Source: Actinomycetes bacterium (lineage in GTDB: Bacteria; Actinomycetota; Acidimicrobiia; Acidimicrobiales; RAAP-2). Taken from it: a stretch of DNA of 41,612 nucleotides. Made by a program: the position numbers and the translations under genes. Location of the stretch: the NCBI GenBank assembly GCA_021828055.1, contig JAKATH010000001.1, positions 80,707 to 122,318 on the forward strand. The letters run 5' to 3'. Positions 31,696-41,068 of the stretch are shown here, piece after piece (position 1 is the stretch's first letter; every line of letters starts with the position of its first letter). Below the pieces are notes generated by a model that was not told the origin of the DNA, made no database searches, and saw only the letters and a list, made by a program, of their open reading frames with translations.

Positions 31696-32631
31696 TCAGG
31701 AGGCCCAGGAGCTCCGCTCGAGCCGGTGGCGCAACGTCGCGATCGCGCGCATCTCGATCTGCCGTACACGCTCGGCGGAGATCGACAGTGCCGCGCCCAC
31801 TTCCGCCGCGGTGCGGGGGCCGTCGGATGGGCCGATGCCGTAGCGCATGCGGAGGACCGTTGCCGCCGACGCCGGCAAATGCTCGAGGAGGTTGCCGACC
31901 TCACCCGGAAGGACAGCTGAGATCGCGACGTCGCCGACGTCTCTCGAAGGGTCCGCGACGAGCTCTCCGAGCTCGCTGCCGTCTTCGTCGATCAGAGCGG
32001 ACAGCGACGCCACGGGTGCGGCGGCTCTGCGGATCGCGACCACGTCCGCCACCCTCATGCCGGTCTCGTCGGCGAGCTCGCGCGTCCCGGGAGCGTGACC
32101 CAGGTGCCGTTCGAGCCGCTCCGCGGTCTCCGACAGCATCCGCGCCTGATCGCGACGGTGCCGAGGGAGCCGCACCGACGAAGAGTCTCCGACGGCCTGC
32201 GCCACGCCCTTTCGGATCCACCAGGTCGCGTACGTCGAGAACTTGTACCCCCGCCGCCAGTCGAACCTCTCGATCGCATGGAGCAATCCGACGTTTCCCT
32301 CCTGGACCAGATCGGCCAGGTCGACGCCGCGGTGCTGGTAGCGCTTGGCGATCGAGACGACCAGGCGGAGGTTGGACCTCGTGAATTCCTGGCGGGCACG
32401 GCTGCCCGCTTCGACCGTCTTGTGCAGCGCCTGCCTCCGCTTGCGGCTCATCCGTCGTCCCTGCTCCAGCTCTGCCGCTGCGTGCTCGCCCTCCTCGATC
32501 GCCTTGGCGAGGCGCACCTCGTCTTCTCGGAGGAGGAGCGCGTGCCACCCGAGCTCGTCGAGGTACATGCGCATGAGGTCGATGTCTCGCTGGCCGGGGT
32601 GGTCGCCGGAGTCTCCTCGGTCGTACCGCAT
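31696..32631 (-). CDS. RpoD-like (group 2) RNA polymerase sigma factor
   Basis: The product is 311 residues. It lacks the long region 1.1. It has region 1.2 (DLMRMYLDELG), region 2 with NLRLVVSIAKRYQHRGVDL, DLVQEGNVGLLHAIERFDW and YKFSTYATWWIRKGV, region 3, and region 4 (VLRMRYGI, then AERVRQIEMRAIATLR). That layout fits a HrdB/SigB-type non-essential sigma factor. ATG 32631 is preceded by GGAGGCGGAG. It is divergent from the FtsH-like gene, and the shared region carries DosR-like boxes. The promoters it reads are unknown. Confidence 0.92.
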   Translation of the reverse strand: MRYDRGDSGDHPGQRDIDLMRMYLDELGWHALLLREDEVRLAKAIEEGEHAAAELEQGRRMSRKRRQALHKTVEAGSRARQEFTRSNLRLVVSIAKRYQHRGVDLADLVQEGNVGLLHAIERFDWRRGYKFSTYATWWIRKGVAQAVGDSSSVRLPRHRRDQARMLSETAERLERHLGHAPGTRELADETGMRVADVVAIRRAAAPVASLSALIDEDGSELGELVADPSRDVGDVAISAVLPGEVGNLLEHLPASAATVLRMRYGIGPSDGPRTAAEVGAALSISAERVRQIEMRAIATLRHRLERSSWAS

Positions 32632-32706
32632 CGTCTCCGCCTCCGTTCCCCGCGCGTGGTCGCGCAGGTTCGAGCCAGGAGTAACCCACCAGTCAGCGGC
32701 GGGCTA

Positions 32707-32799
32707 GAGACGGAAGTCCCTTCGCCTCGCCGAGCGCTCTCGAGACGCCTCGTCCGGCTCTTCTTCGGGTCCTTCGGCTCCAGAAGGGACGTTCGACCC
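32707..32799. promoter_or_regulatory. Cluster of DosR/DevR-like boxes between the sigma factor and FtsH-like genes
   Basis: GAGAC-GGAA-GTCCC at 32707-32720, GGGTC-CTTC-GGCTC at 32767-32780, and GGGAC-GTTC-GACCC at 32786-32799. The last matches all fixed positions of GGGnC-N4-GnCCC and lies 47 bp before the FtsH-like start. The region is 214 bp and divergent, so either gene or both may be controlled. Confidence 0.45.
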
Positions 32800-32845
32800 T
32801 CCCGGCGCTCCGTGCCCGCGAGAAACGCTTTGGAGGGAGGAGAGC

Positions 32846-34828
32846 GTGACCACCACCCACAACGTCTGGCGCCCCCACGGCCCCCGCGGCCAGAGCCCTG
32901 GCCCGAGCCAAAGGGCGCGCGGAGCGGCGGGAAGCATCCTCGCCACCCTCGCGATCAGCGCGGCGAGCACCACCGTCCTGTGGCCCGCGCCCAGCGCGTC
33001 GGCGGCACCCTCGGCCGAGCGCGCCGCCAACGGGGTGGCGACGCTGCCGCTCAGCCAGCTCCTCTCGCTCGCGCGGCGAGGCGCCATCCGTTCGGCCGTG
33101 CTGGACACAGCCGCCGACACGGTGAGCGGGACCTTCACGGAGGGCGGCGCTACGCGGGACTACGAGTCCGCCTACCCCTCTGGCTACGGCGTCCGCCTCA
33201 CCGAACAGCTCCTGGCCGACCGCGTGAACCTCTCTGCGGCGCCGGCGGCCCAGGGGGGGTCCTACGCGACGGCGGTCGCCGCAATCGGCGGGGGCACCTT
33301 CCTCGTCGCCCTGTGGATCGCGCTTGCCGCGCGCCGCCGCCGCTCGGGGGCCGGCGTGCATCCGGGCAGGTTCGGCGGCTCGCAGTCGGCCGCGAACCCG
33401 GCGGGGTTCGCCAAGGGTCACGGAGAGCAGGCCGAAGTGCCGCCGACCCGCTTCAGCGACGTCGCAGGGCTGGACGAGGCTGTCGACGACCTCTCTGAGC
33501 TCGTGGACTACCTGAAGGACCCCGAGAGGTACCAGGCTGCCGGCGCCGACCTGCCCCGTGGGTTCCTCCTCGTCGGGCCGCCGGGAACCGGCAAGACCCT
33601 GCTCGCCCGCGCCGTCGCCGGGGAGGCGGGCGTGCCGTTCTTCGCGATCTCGGCGTCGGAGTTCGTCGAGAGCTACGTCGGGGTCGGCGCGGCGCGCGTC
33701 CGCGCCCTCTTCGACCGGGCGCGGGAGGCGGAGTCGGCGATCGTCTTCATCGACGAGCTCGACGCGATCGGCAGGTCGAGGAGCAGCCACTCGGTGCCGG
33801 GCAACGAGGAGCGGGAGAGCACGCTGAACCAGCTCCTCGTCGAGATGGACGGGTTCGCCACGTCGGCGTCGGTCATCGTGCTTGCGGCCACGAACCGCCC
33901 GGACATCCTCGATCAGGCGCTCTTGCGCCCCGGCCGCTTCGACCGGCAGATCGCCGTGCCCACCCCCGACCGACGAGGCAGGCTGCGCATCCTCGACCTC
34001 TACCTCCACCGACGCCACGTCGCCCCGGACGTGGACCCCGACGTGCTCAGCCGCCGAACGGCCGGGTTCAGCGGGGCCGACCTCGCCAATCTCGTCAACA
34101 CCGCGGCGTTGCTCGCGGTGCGCGCGGGGAAGCACTCCATCACGAGCTCCGAGCTGGACGAGGCGCTCGCGACCGTCGCGCTCGGTCCTGCCCGCAAGTC
34201 CGTGTCAGTCGCAGCCGGGGACCGCCGGATCACGGCGTGGCACGAAGCTGGCCACGCGCTCGTCGGCCTCTGGCTCGAGCACGCGGCAGACCCCATCTCG
34301 GTCTCCATCGTCCCGCGAGGACAGGCGGGCGGGGTGACGTGGTTCCCCGGGCACGACGACATGTTCCTCAGCCGCCGGCAGGCCACTGCGCAGCTCGCCG
34401 TCGCGATGGCCGGGCGCGCGGCCGAAGAGCTGCTCCTCGGCGACGACTTCACCCAGGGGGCGGCCCAGGACTTCAAAGCGGCGACGGAGCTCGCGCGCCG
34501 GATGGTGACCGAGTACGGCATGGGCTCGACGGGACCCGGCTTCGTCCTTCCCGAGGAGACGCGCATCGGCGTTCTCGCCGAGCGCGTCCACGCCTCCGTC
34601 CAGGCCCTCCTCGATGAGGCGCTCTCGTGCGCCCGCGACCTCCTGTCACCCGCACGCGACGTGCTCGAAAGGGTTGCAGCCCGCCTGCTCTTGGAAGAGA
34701 CGATCGACGCCGCGGTGCTGCAGGAGCTCGCCGGCCGCCCTCTGCCCGGCAGCGGCGAGCCGCAGTCCACGGTGCGCCGCGAGCTCGCCCGGCCCCCGGG
34801 GGGCCACGCGATCGCGGGCGCAGCCTGA
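32846..34828 (+). CDS. FtsH-like membrane AAA+ zinc metalloprotease
   Basis: The product is 660 residues. A first membrane helix (about 30-50), an extracytoplasmic domain of about 85 residues and a second helix (about 143-160) precede the AAA+ module with Walker A GPPGTGKT (244-251), [12 protein letters not shown] and the SRH region [18 protein letters not shown]. The protease domain has HEAGH from H466 and a downstream acidic zinc ligand. The C-terminal end is short. GTG 32846 has a strong GGAGGGAGGAG. FtsH degrades membrane and regulatory proteins. Its place beside a DevR-like regulator and a sigma factor suggests a stress-linked paralogue rather than the main FtsH; that is inference. Confidence 0.9.
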   Translation: MTTTHNVWRPHGPRGQSPGPSQRARGAAGSILATLAISAASTTVLWPAPSASAAPSAERAANGVATLPLSQLLSLARRGAIRSAVLDTAADTVSGTFTEGGATRDYESAYPSGYGVRLTEQLLADRVNLSAAPAAQGGSYATAVAAIGGGTFLVALWIALAARRRRSGAGVHPGRFGGSQSAANPAGFAKGHGEQAEVPPTRFSDVAGLDEAVDDLSELVDYLKDPERYQAAGADLPRGFLLVGPPGTGKTLLARAVAGEAGVPFFAISASEFVESYVGVGAARVRALFDRAREAESAIVFIDELDAIGRSRSSHSVPGNEERESTLNQLLVEMDGFATSASVIVLAATNRPDILDQALLRPGRFDRQIAVPTPDRRGRLRILDLYLHRRHVAPDVDPDVLSRRTAGFSGADLANLVNTAALLAVRAGKHSITSSELDEALATVALGPARKSVSVAAGDRRITAWHEAGHALVGLWLEHAADPISVSIVPRGQAGGVTWFPGHDDMFLSRRQATAQLAVAMAGRAAEELLLGDDFTQGAAQDFKAATELARRMVTEYGMGSTGPGFVLPEETRIGVLAERVHASVQALLDEALSCARDLLSPARDVLERVAARLLLEETIDAAVLQELAGRPLPGSGEPQSTVRRELARPPGGHAIAGAA

Positions 34829-34974
34829 CATGGGTCGACATGGATGCAGGGGCCTCGGCGCCCGCAGGGAATTCAGGACCGCGCATTGTCGCCGGTGCGG
34901 CCCGAGAGGCGCGACGACTCCACCGACGGCGTGACCACCCCGCCGACCTGGCCCACGCGTGGCAGACTCTTCGC

Positions 34975-35649
34975 ATGAGCCTGCGGGTCTTCCTCGTCGA
35001 CGACCACGAGGTCGTGCGGGCCGGGCTCCGCTCGCTGATCGAATCCGAAGAGGACATCGCCATCGTCGGCGAGGCGGGAAGCGTCCAGGAGGCACTGGTC
35101 CGGATCCCGCTCGCGAAGCCAGACGTCGCCATCCTCGACGTTCGCCTCCCCGACGGGAGCGGCATCGCGGTCTGCCGCCAGATCCGGTCCGACCACCCGC
35201 AGATCGCGTGCCTGATGCTCACCTCCTACGCCGACGACGAGGCGTTGCTCGCAGCGATCATGGCCGGTGCGGCCGGCTACGTCCTCAAGCAGGTCGGGGG
35301 CAACGACCTCGTCGCCGACATCCGCAAGGTGGGCGCAGGTGGGACGCTGCTCGACCCGAAGCTCACCGAGCGGGTCCTCGACAGATTGCGGCGCGGCCCC
35401 CAGGAGGACGAGCGGCTCGCCACCCTCACCCCCCAGGAGCGACGGATCCTCGACCGGATCGCCGAAGGCCGGACCAACCGGCAGATCGGCGAGGAGCTCT
35501 TCCTCGCGGAGAAGACCGTGAAGAACTACGTCTCGAACCTGCTCGCGAAGCTCGGCATGGAGCGTCGCACCGAGGCGGCGGTCTACGCGACGAAGCTGGC
35601 CGAGCGGCGCGGCGCGCTCGCCCGTGAGGAGCCGACGGGCGGCTCGTGA
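34975..35649 (+). CDS. NarL/LuxR-family response regulator, DevR/DosR-like
   Basis: The product is 224 residues. The receiver domain has the acidic pair at D9-D10, the phospho-acceptor D55 in VAILDVRLPDGSG, the switch Thr in LMLTSY and Lys in YVLKQVGG. The LuxR helix-turn-helix (about 148-205) reads TPQERRILDRIAEGRTNRQI then AEKTVKNYVSNLL. Length and domain order match DevR/DosR. ATG 34975 begins 146 bp after the FtsH-like gene. The likely partner kinase is the GAF kinase at 36,253. GGGnC-N4-GnCCC palindromes in nearby promoters fit a DevR-type binding site. Confidence 0.88.
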   Translation: MSLRVFLVDDHEVVRAGLRSLIESEEDIAIVGEAGSVQEALVRIPLAKPDVAILDVRLPDGSGIAVCRQIRSDHPQIACLMLTSYADDEALLAAIMAGAAGYVLKQVGGNDLVADIRKVGAGGTLLDPKLTERVLDRLRRGPQEDERLATLTPQERRILDRIAEGRTNRQIGEELFLAEKTVKNYVSNLLAKLGMERRTEAAVYATKLAERRGALAREEPTGGS

Positions 35650-36014
35650 CCGCCGCCCGTCGCGGCGCGGCGCATGTTGTCACGCCGCCGGGGCGCGCGC
35701 ACGTCCACTCCGGCAGCTTCCAGCGCCTCTTCCAGACGCCTCCGCTCCTCCTGCGGGCATGTGAACCGCCAGGCTCCACATGGGATCTCGTGAAGGCTGC
35801 AAAGACCGATCAGCGCACGGTCGTACCGCAGCTCCGTGGCAACGCGCGACGGAGCGTCTGGCCGGCGCGCGGAGGCGATCGACTGGTCGGCACGGAGCCG
35901 GTCACGGCACTCGGAGAGCTGCTCGAGGAAGCGCTTCTCGCTCGAGGCGTCGGCTTCCGAAGTCTCGTCCTCCTGGCTCAACGACATGGCCAGGAGCTCG
36001 CTGTACATCGACAT
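35583..36014 (-). CDS. Hypothetical protein, convergent with the DevR-like gene
   Basis: The product is 143 residues from ATG 36014. The first part is acidic (EDETSEADASSEKRFLEQL), the middle contains VATELRYDRALIGLCSLHEI, then a helix EERRRLEEALEAAGVDV, and the tail is basic and low in complexity. The middle section resembles small helical proteins seen in other actinobacteria, but I cannot name the family. The end overlaps the convergent response regulator gene by 67 bp. A DosR-like box lies 38 bp upstream of the start. The extension to an upstream ATG at 36113 looks non-coding. Confidence 0.5.
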   Translation of the reverse strand: MSMYSELLAMSLSQEDETSEADASSEKRFLEQLSECRDRLRADQSIASARRPDAPSRVATELRYDRALIGLCSLHEIPCGAWRFTCPQEERRRLEEALEAAGVDVRAPRRRDNMRRAATGGGHEPPVGSSRASAPRRSASFVA

Positions 36015-36051
36015 CGTCGCCAATCTCGTGTCCGCCACTCCACGACACTCG

Positions 36052-36065
36052 GGGACCGTCGGCCC
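36052..36065. promoter_or_regulatory. DosR/DevR-like box
   Basis: GGGAC-CGTC-GGCCC, matching all fixed positions of GGGnC-N4-GnCCC, 38 bp upstream of the 143-residue hypothetical gene on the minus strand and 188 bp before the kinase on the plus strand. Confidence 0.45.
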
Positions 36066-36180
36066 GCGGCTGCACTCCCGGGACCACTCTTGAGCGCAGG
36101 AGCCATGGGGCAACAGGGTCCTCGGTCACACGCAGAGCCCCATGTCCTGAAGGCTGCTCACCGGTGCAGGGCTGCTCGGA

Positions 36181-36202
36181 GGGCCTTCGGCACGCCCTAT
36201 GC
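36181..36202 (+). promoter_or_regulatory. Candidate promoter of the GAF kinase with a partial DevR-like half site
   Basis: A -10-like TATGCT is at 36197-36202. The 17 bp before it begin GGGCC-TTCG-GCACG, a partial box, and the -35 hexamer (CTCGGA) is poor, as expected for an activator-dependent promoter. The kinase GTG is 50 bp downstream. Weak evidence. Confidence 0.3.
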
Positions 36203-36252
36203 TCGCACCGAGGGAAGCGATCGGACGCAGCCCCGTACCGATAGGATCGGCC

Positions 36253-37395
36253 GTGCCATACCGGCACATTGACGACCCCGCCCGGCTGCGGCGGCTCCTC
36301 GAGGCGGTGCTCCTCCTCGAGGAGGACCTGAGCATGCCTGTCCTCCTGCGCCACTTCGTCCAGGAGGCGTGCTCCATCACCGGCGCCCGCTACGGCGCGC
36401 TCGGCGTGCTGAACGACGAACGCAACGCGATCGCCGAGCTCATCGCCGTCGGCATCTCGGACGAAGAGGCGCAGGCCATCGGGCACCCGCCCACCGGCCT
36501 CGGCCTGCTCGGGATCCTCGTCACCGACCCCAAGCCTCTTCGGCTCGCGAACATCTCGGACCACCCGGACAGCGCGGGGTTCCCTCCGGGCCATCCTCAG
36601 ATGCGCTCGTTCCTCGGCGTCCCCGTCGCGGCCCACGACGAGGTCTACGGCAACCTCTACCTCGCCGACAAGATCGGGTGGTCCGAGTTCACCGAAGACG
36701 ACGAGGCTCTCGTGATGTCGTTCGCGCACGCCGCAGCGATCGCGATCGAGAACGCGCGCCTCCACGAGCGGGTGCAGGAGATCGCGGTGCTCGAGGATCG
36801 AGACCGCATCGCGAGGGACCTTCACGACGTCGTCATCCAACGGCTCTTCGCGGTCGGGCTGTCCCTCCAGGGGCTCGCGAAACCGCCGCTCGAGCCACCG
36901 ACGGTCGAGCGCATCCAGCACGCTATCAGAGACCTCGACGAGACCATCCGGCAGATACGGTCGTCGATCTTCGACCTCGCGAGCACATCCTCACCGAGGC
37001 CCGGACTGCGCGCGAGCGTGCTCGCGCTCGTGCGCGAGCTGCGCCCGGTCGTCGGGTTCGACGTCTCGGTGTCCTTCGACGGCCCGGTCGACACGAGCAT
37101 CCCGGAGCCGATCGCCGAGCACCTCCTCTTCACCATCCGCGAGGCGCTCACGAACGTCGGCCGTCACTCCAAGGCGTCGCGCGCCTCGGTGCGCCTCCAG
37201 GCCGACACCGCATCGGTGACCCTCGAGATCGTGGACGACGGCCGAGGGCTCGCGGCTGCGATGGGCGACGGCAGCACCGGCACGGGCCTCGGGCTCGCGA
37301 ACCTTCGACGCCGGGCGGAGAAGCTCGGCGGCGAGCTGGAGCTCGGCACGCCGGAAGGCGGAGGCACCTCGATCCTCTGGCGCGTGCCGGTCTGA
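36253..37395 (+). CDS. GAF-domain sensor histidine kinase, DevS/DosT-like with a single GAF domain
   Basis: The product is 380 residues. One GAF domain (about 18-170) closely follows the first GAF of mycobacterial DevS: ARYGALGVL, PTGLGLLGIL, DPKPLRL, GFPPGHPQMRSFLGVPV, GNLYLADK. The residue matching the DevS haem ligand His149 is H114 and the one matching Tyr171 is Y136. The HisKA_3 dimerisation domain has the phospho-acceptor H191 in IARDLHDVVIQ, followed by the ATPase domain with VDDGRGL and GTGLGLANL. DevS normally has two GAF domains. GTG 36253 has AGGAT upstream. The sensor is probably cytoplasmic; haem binding is inference from two residues. Confidence 0.88.
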   Translation: MPYRHIDDPARLRRLLEAVLLLEEDLSMPVLLRHFVQEACSITGARYGALGVLNDERNAIAELIAVGISDEEAQAIGHPPTGLGLLGILVTDPKPLRLANISDHPDSAGFPPGHPQMRSFLGVPVAAHDEVYGNLYLADKIGWSEFTEDDEALVMSFAHAAAIAIENARLHERVQEIAVLEDRDRIARDLHDVVIQRLFAVGLSLQGLAKPPLEPPTVERIQHAIRDLDETIRQIRSSIFDLASTSSPRPGLRASVLALVRELRPVVGFDVSVSFDGPVDTSIPEPIAEHLLFTIREALTNVGRHSKASRASVRLQADTASVTLEIVDDGRGLAAAMGDGSTGTGLGLANLRRRAEKLGGELELGTPEGGGTSILWRVPV

Positions 37396-37511
37396 TGACC
37401 TGATCGCCTCCTCCCGCGCTCGAAGTCCCTCTTGCAAAGGTGCCCGTCGAGGGACTCGGAGCGCGCGGCGCTGCCGGTGGCTCTCCGGCCTCTTCCCACG
37501 GAGCCGAGGAT

Positions 37512-37551
37512 GGGCCGTTGGGCCCTGCCTGCCCTCGACCTCCAGAGGTCG
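37512..37551. promoter_or_regulatory. Two palindromes upstream of the 45-residue gene
   Basis: GGGCC-GTTG-GGCCC at 37512-37525 is a perfect palindrome in the DosR-like 5-4-5 layout. CGACCTC-CA-GAGGTCG at 37536-37551 is a second, unrelated perfect palindrome. Both lie 75-115 bp before the small gene. They may be operators; the second could also be a small stem in the leader. Confidence 0.4.
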
Positions 37552-37624
37552 AATGGGCACGAGACGCCACCTGTGGTCGGACGGGCGGCGACGATGGTCC
37601 ATCGGCTGCGGCAAGGAGTCCAAC

Positions 37625-37762
37625 ATGGAGAACACGAAGCGTCGCCCGTCCACTCGAGTCCCCCGAGGCAAGCGCCCAGCGCGCGCCACGCTCAGTCCTT
37701 ACCTGGTCGAGGAGATCACCTTCACGCTCGAGGAGATCCGCCGCGCGCGCGACGCGGCCTGA
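37625..37762 (+). CDS. Small basic protein, 45 residues, unknown function
   Basis: ATG 37625 is preceded by AAGGAG at ideal spacing, the best ribosome site in this part of the window. The N-terminal half is very basic (TKRRPSTRVPRGKRPARATL) and the C-terminal half is an acidic amphipathic helix (LVEEITFTLEEIRRARDAA). There is no membrane segment. It follows the kinase gene and has two palindromes upstream. I do not recognise a family; a small regulatory or nucleic-acid-associated protein is possible. Confidence 0.6.
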   Translation: MENTKRRPSTRVPRGKRPARATLSPYLVEEITFTLEEIRRARDAA

Positions 37763-37814
37763 TCGCCGACGACGATCTTCGTCCTTCGTCCGGCCGGCGC
37801 CGGGATCTGCGGCG

Positions 37815-38908
<1,094 letters not shown>

Positions 38909-38915
<7 letters not shown>

Positions 38916-39574
38916 GGAGCGCCGGCCTCTCTTCCTGCGTCGCCTCTCGCGCCGACGAGCCTGGCGGCTTCTCGCCGCGCGAGCACCTCGAGGTACTCGC
39001 GAACGGGCTCGATCGAATACCTGACCTTCACGACCCCTTCTTCGAAGCTGGTCGTCACGGGGAACCCGGTCTTGGCGAACATCTCGAGCATCGGGGCGTT
39101 CTCCGTGAGCGTGTCGGCCACGAACACCCCGATCCCCTGGACGCGAGCCGCCCGCGCGAGCTCGTCCGCGAGCAGCGTGCCGATCCCCAGGTTCTGGTAG
39201 GAGTCCTCGACGACGAACGCCACCTCGGCTTCGTCGGTGCCCTCCACCCGATCGTACCGGCCGACCGCGACGAGCCGGTCCTCCGCCAGCACGATCAGCG
39301 CGAGCCGAGCTGCGTAGTCCACGTGGGTGAAGCGCTCCACCTCTCGGGCGCTGAGCTCGGGGTGGAAATTGAAGAAGCGCAAGTAGACAGACTGCGGCGA
39401 CAGCGACGCGTGGAACTTCACCAGCATTGCCGCGTCGTCAGGAAGGATCGGGCGGACGTGCACCACCTGTCCGTCGCCGATCCGCGCGTCGCGCTCCCAC
39501 TTGCTCGGGTTCTCCGAGCCATCCGGCACGGTGACTCTCACGATCGTCCGCGACACCACGGTGCAGGATCGCAC
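38909..39574 (-). CDS. GNAT acetyltransferase, Pat-like protein acetyltransferase domain
   Basis: The product is 221 residues. The sequence follows the GNAT domain of bacterial protein acetyltransferases: VRPILPDDAAMLVKFHASLS, VYLRFFNFHPELS, VGRYDRV, EAEVAFVVEDSYQNLGIGTLL (acetyl-CoA pyrophosphate loop QxxGxG), and FAKTGFPV. The cyclic-nucleotide domain of mycobacterial Pat and the acyl-CoA synthetase domain of E. coli PatZ are absent. It overlaps the deacetylase by 7 bp. Several GTG codons lie within the first 15 codons (39574 is the longest), so the exact start is uncertain. An IS110-type element lies about 75 bp upstream. Confidence 0.85.
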
Positions 39575-39595
39575 ACAGACGGCTCAGTGACGATG

Positions 39596-39613
39596 GAACG
39601 GCTGGCGCCGTTC
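39596..39613. promoter_or_regulatory. Inverted repeat upstream of the GNAT gene
   Basis: GAACGGC-TGGC-GCCGTTC, a perfect 7-bp inverted repeat with a 4-bp centre, lies 22 bp before the longest GNAT start and 36 bp outside the left inverted repeat of the IS. It could be an operator of the GNAT-deacetylase pair or a hairpin recognised as a target. Confidence 0.4.
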
Positions 39614-39676
39614 AGCAAAGGTTGATCCAGCGTGGGTCACCGTATTGGGCGGTGCCACATACTGAAGGAGCCAGCC

Positions 39677-40777
39677 ATGTTCCATCATCAGTCCCAGTCT
39701 GGCACGACGTTCGTCGGGCTTGACGTCCACAAGAGTTCCATCACCTCAGCCGTTCTCGTCCCCGGCGCCGATACCGCCGTGGTCGACCGGTTCTTCCCCG
39801 ACGAGCCGTCCATCAGGCGCTTTGTGAGCGGGCTCGGAGACCCCGGGGCGGTTTCGGTCTGCTACGAGGCCGGCCCCACCGGCTACTCCCTGGCCCGGCT
39901 GCTCGGGGGCTGGGGAGTCGCCTGCGAGGTCATCGCCCCCTCGCTCATCCCCGTCGCCGCCGGCGCCCGGGTGAAGACCGACCGCCGCGACGCCCGGCGC
40001 CTGGCCGAGCTCCACCGGGCGGGCCAGCTCACCGCGGTGCGGATGCCGACCGAGGCCGAAGAGGCGATCCGGGACCTGTGCCGGACGAGAAGCGACCTGG
40101 TCACCGACCGGGTCCGGGCCCGGCACCGCCTGGTCAAGTTCCTCCTCCGCCACAACGTGGTGTTCCGAGACGGGGTGCACTGGACCATGCGCCACGAGGC
40201 GTGGCTGGCCAAGGTCACCTTCAGTGACGAGGCCCTCACCCGCACCTACGCCCGCTACCGCTCGGTGCTCTCGGGGATCGAGGTCGAGCTGGCCGCGGTC
40301 GAGGCCGATCTCAAGTGCTACCTCGACCAAGGCCCGTTCGCCGAGGCGGTGGCCCGGCTCGCCGCCTACCGCGGCGTGACCGAGCTCGGGGCCCTGTCGC
40401 TCGCCGCCGAGGTGGGTGACTGGGCCCGGTTCCCCCGTGCCAGCTCCTTCATGGGCTTCTGTGGGCTCACCCCGGCCGAGTACTCCTCGGGGGACCGCAC
40501 CAGGCGGGGGCGGATCACCAAGACCGGCAACGTCCACCTGCGCACCGCCCTCGTCGAGTCGGCCTGGTCCTACCAGCACCGCCCGGCCGCCGGCGCCGTC
40601 ATTCGCCGCCGCCAGGCCCGGGCCACCGATGAGACGATCGCCCGGGCCTGGAAGGCCCAGGTCCACCTCACGGCCAAGTTCCGCCGCCTGGCGGCCACCA
40701 AGAGCTCACGCAACGTCGTGGTGACCGCGGTGGCTCGGGAGCTGGCGGGCTTCTTGTGGGCCGAGATGGTCGCCTGA
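39677..40777 (+). CDS. IS110-family transposase (DEDD RuvC-like plus serine domain)
   Basis: The product is 366 residues. The N-terminal DEDD domain has D16 in FVGLDVHK, E64 in CYEAGPTG, and D102/D105 in KTDRRDARRLAEL. The C-terminal Transposase_20 domain includes the sequence ASSFMGFCGLTPAEYSSGD, with the catalytic Ser at about 270-271, and KTGNVHLRTALVESAW. IS110 recombinases act with an RNA guide encoded in a non-coding end of the element. ATG 39677 has AAGGAG upstream. The frame is intact with no stop or frameshift, so the copy may be active. Confidence 0.95.
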   Translation: MFHHQSQSGTTFVGLDVHKSSITSAVLVPGADTAVVDRFFPDEPSIRRFVSGLGDPGAVSVCYEAGPTGYSLARLLGGWGVACEVIAPSLIPVAAGARVKTDRRDARRLAELHRAGQLTAVRMPTEAEEAIRDLCRTRSDLVTDRVRARHRLVKFLLRHNVVFRDGVHWTMRHEAWLAKVTFSDEALTRTYARYRSVLSGIEVELAAVEADLKCYLDQGPFAEAVARLAAYRGVTELGALSLAAEVGDWARFPRASSFMGFCGLTPAEYSSGDRTRRGRITKTGNVHLRTALVESAWSYQHRPAAGAVIRRRQARATDETIARAWKAQVHLTAKFRRLAATKSSRNVVVTAVARELAGFLWAEMVA

Positions 40778-40914
40778 CATGCCAACCATCCAGCTCGCCC
40801 GACCCTCGGCGGGGTCGTGAGCGAGGCCTCCACCATGCACCGGGCCGCCGCCGCGGCAGAGAAGATCCCCGTTTCGGCTGTGCGAACCCGGGCCCTCGTG
40901 CCCGGACGCGAACT
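40778..40914 (+). ncRNA. Candidate guide (seek/bridge) RNA region of the IS110-family element
   Basis: These 137 bases between the transposase stop and the right inverted repeat have no gene. Stems are visible: CGACCC-TCGGCG-GGGTCG at 40800-40817 and CCGGGC-CCTCGT-GCCCGG at 40888-40905. In IS1111-type elements the guide RNA is encoded in this position. I cannot identify the guide loops or match them to the flanks, so this is a location prediction only. Confidence 0.4.
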
Positions 40915-41068
40915 CAGTGAGGGGCACCGTTCTGCGCATCGTCATCTTGCGGTCCCAACCCGCGAACATCAGCGTGGCGGTTCGTCGAACCGCACCAGTG
41001 TCCCGGTGCATGGTCGGGTTCTCGATCGCTCACCGCCGAGCGGCACGGGGAGGGCGTAGCAGCCGCCA

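Larger units (their letters stand above)
39650..40929 (+). mobile_element. IS110-family insertion sequence, IS1111-type (bounded by sub-terminal inverted repeats)
   Basis: One transposase gene with 12 bp from the left inverted repeat to its start and 137 bp from its stop to the right inverted repeat. The inverted repeats are CGGTGCCACATACTG at 39650-39664 and CAGTGAGGGGCACCG at 40915-40929; 12 of 15 positions match as complements. IS1111-type members have such repeats set a few bases inside the true ends and make no target duplication. True ends are therefore a few bases outside these coordinates. The copy lies between a small unknown gene and the GNAT gene. Confidence 0.75.

Noticed and set aside
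40706-41011. Minus-strand frame of 101 codons across the transposase end and the IS right end
   Set aside because: It overlaps the transposase, has no family resemblance and no good ribosome site; the segment is better explained as the non-coding IS end.
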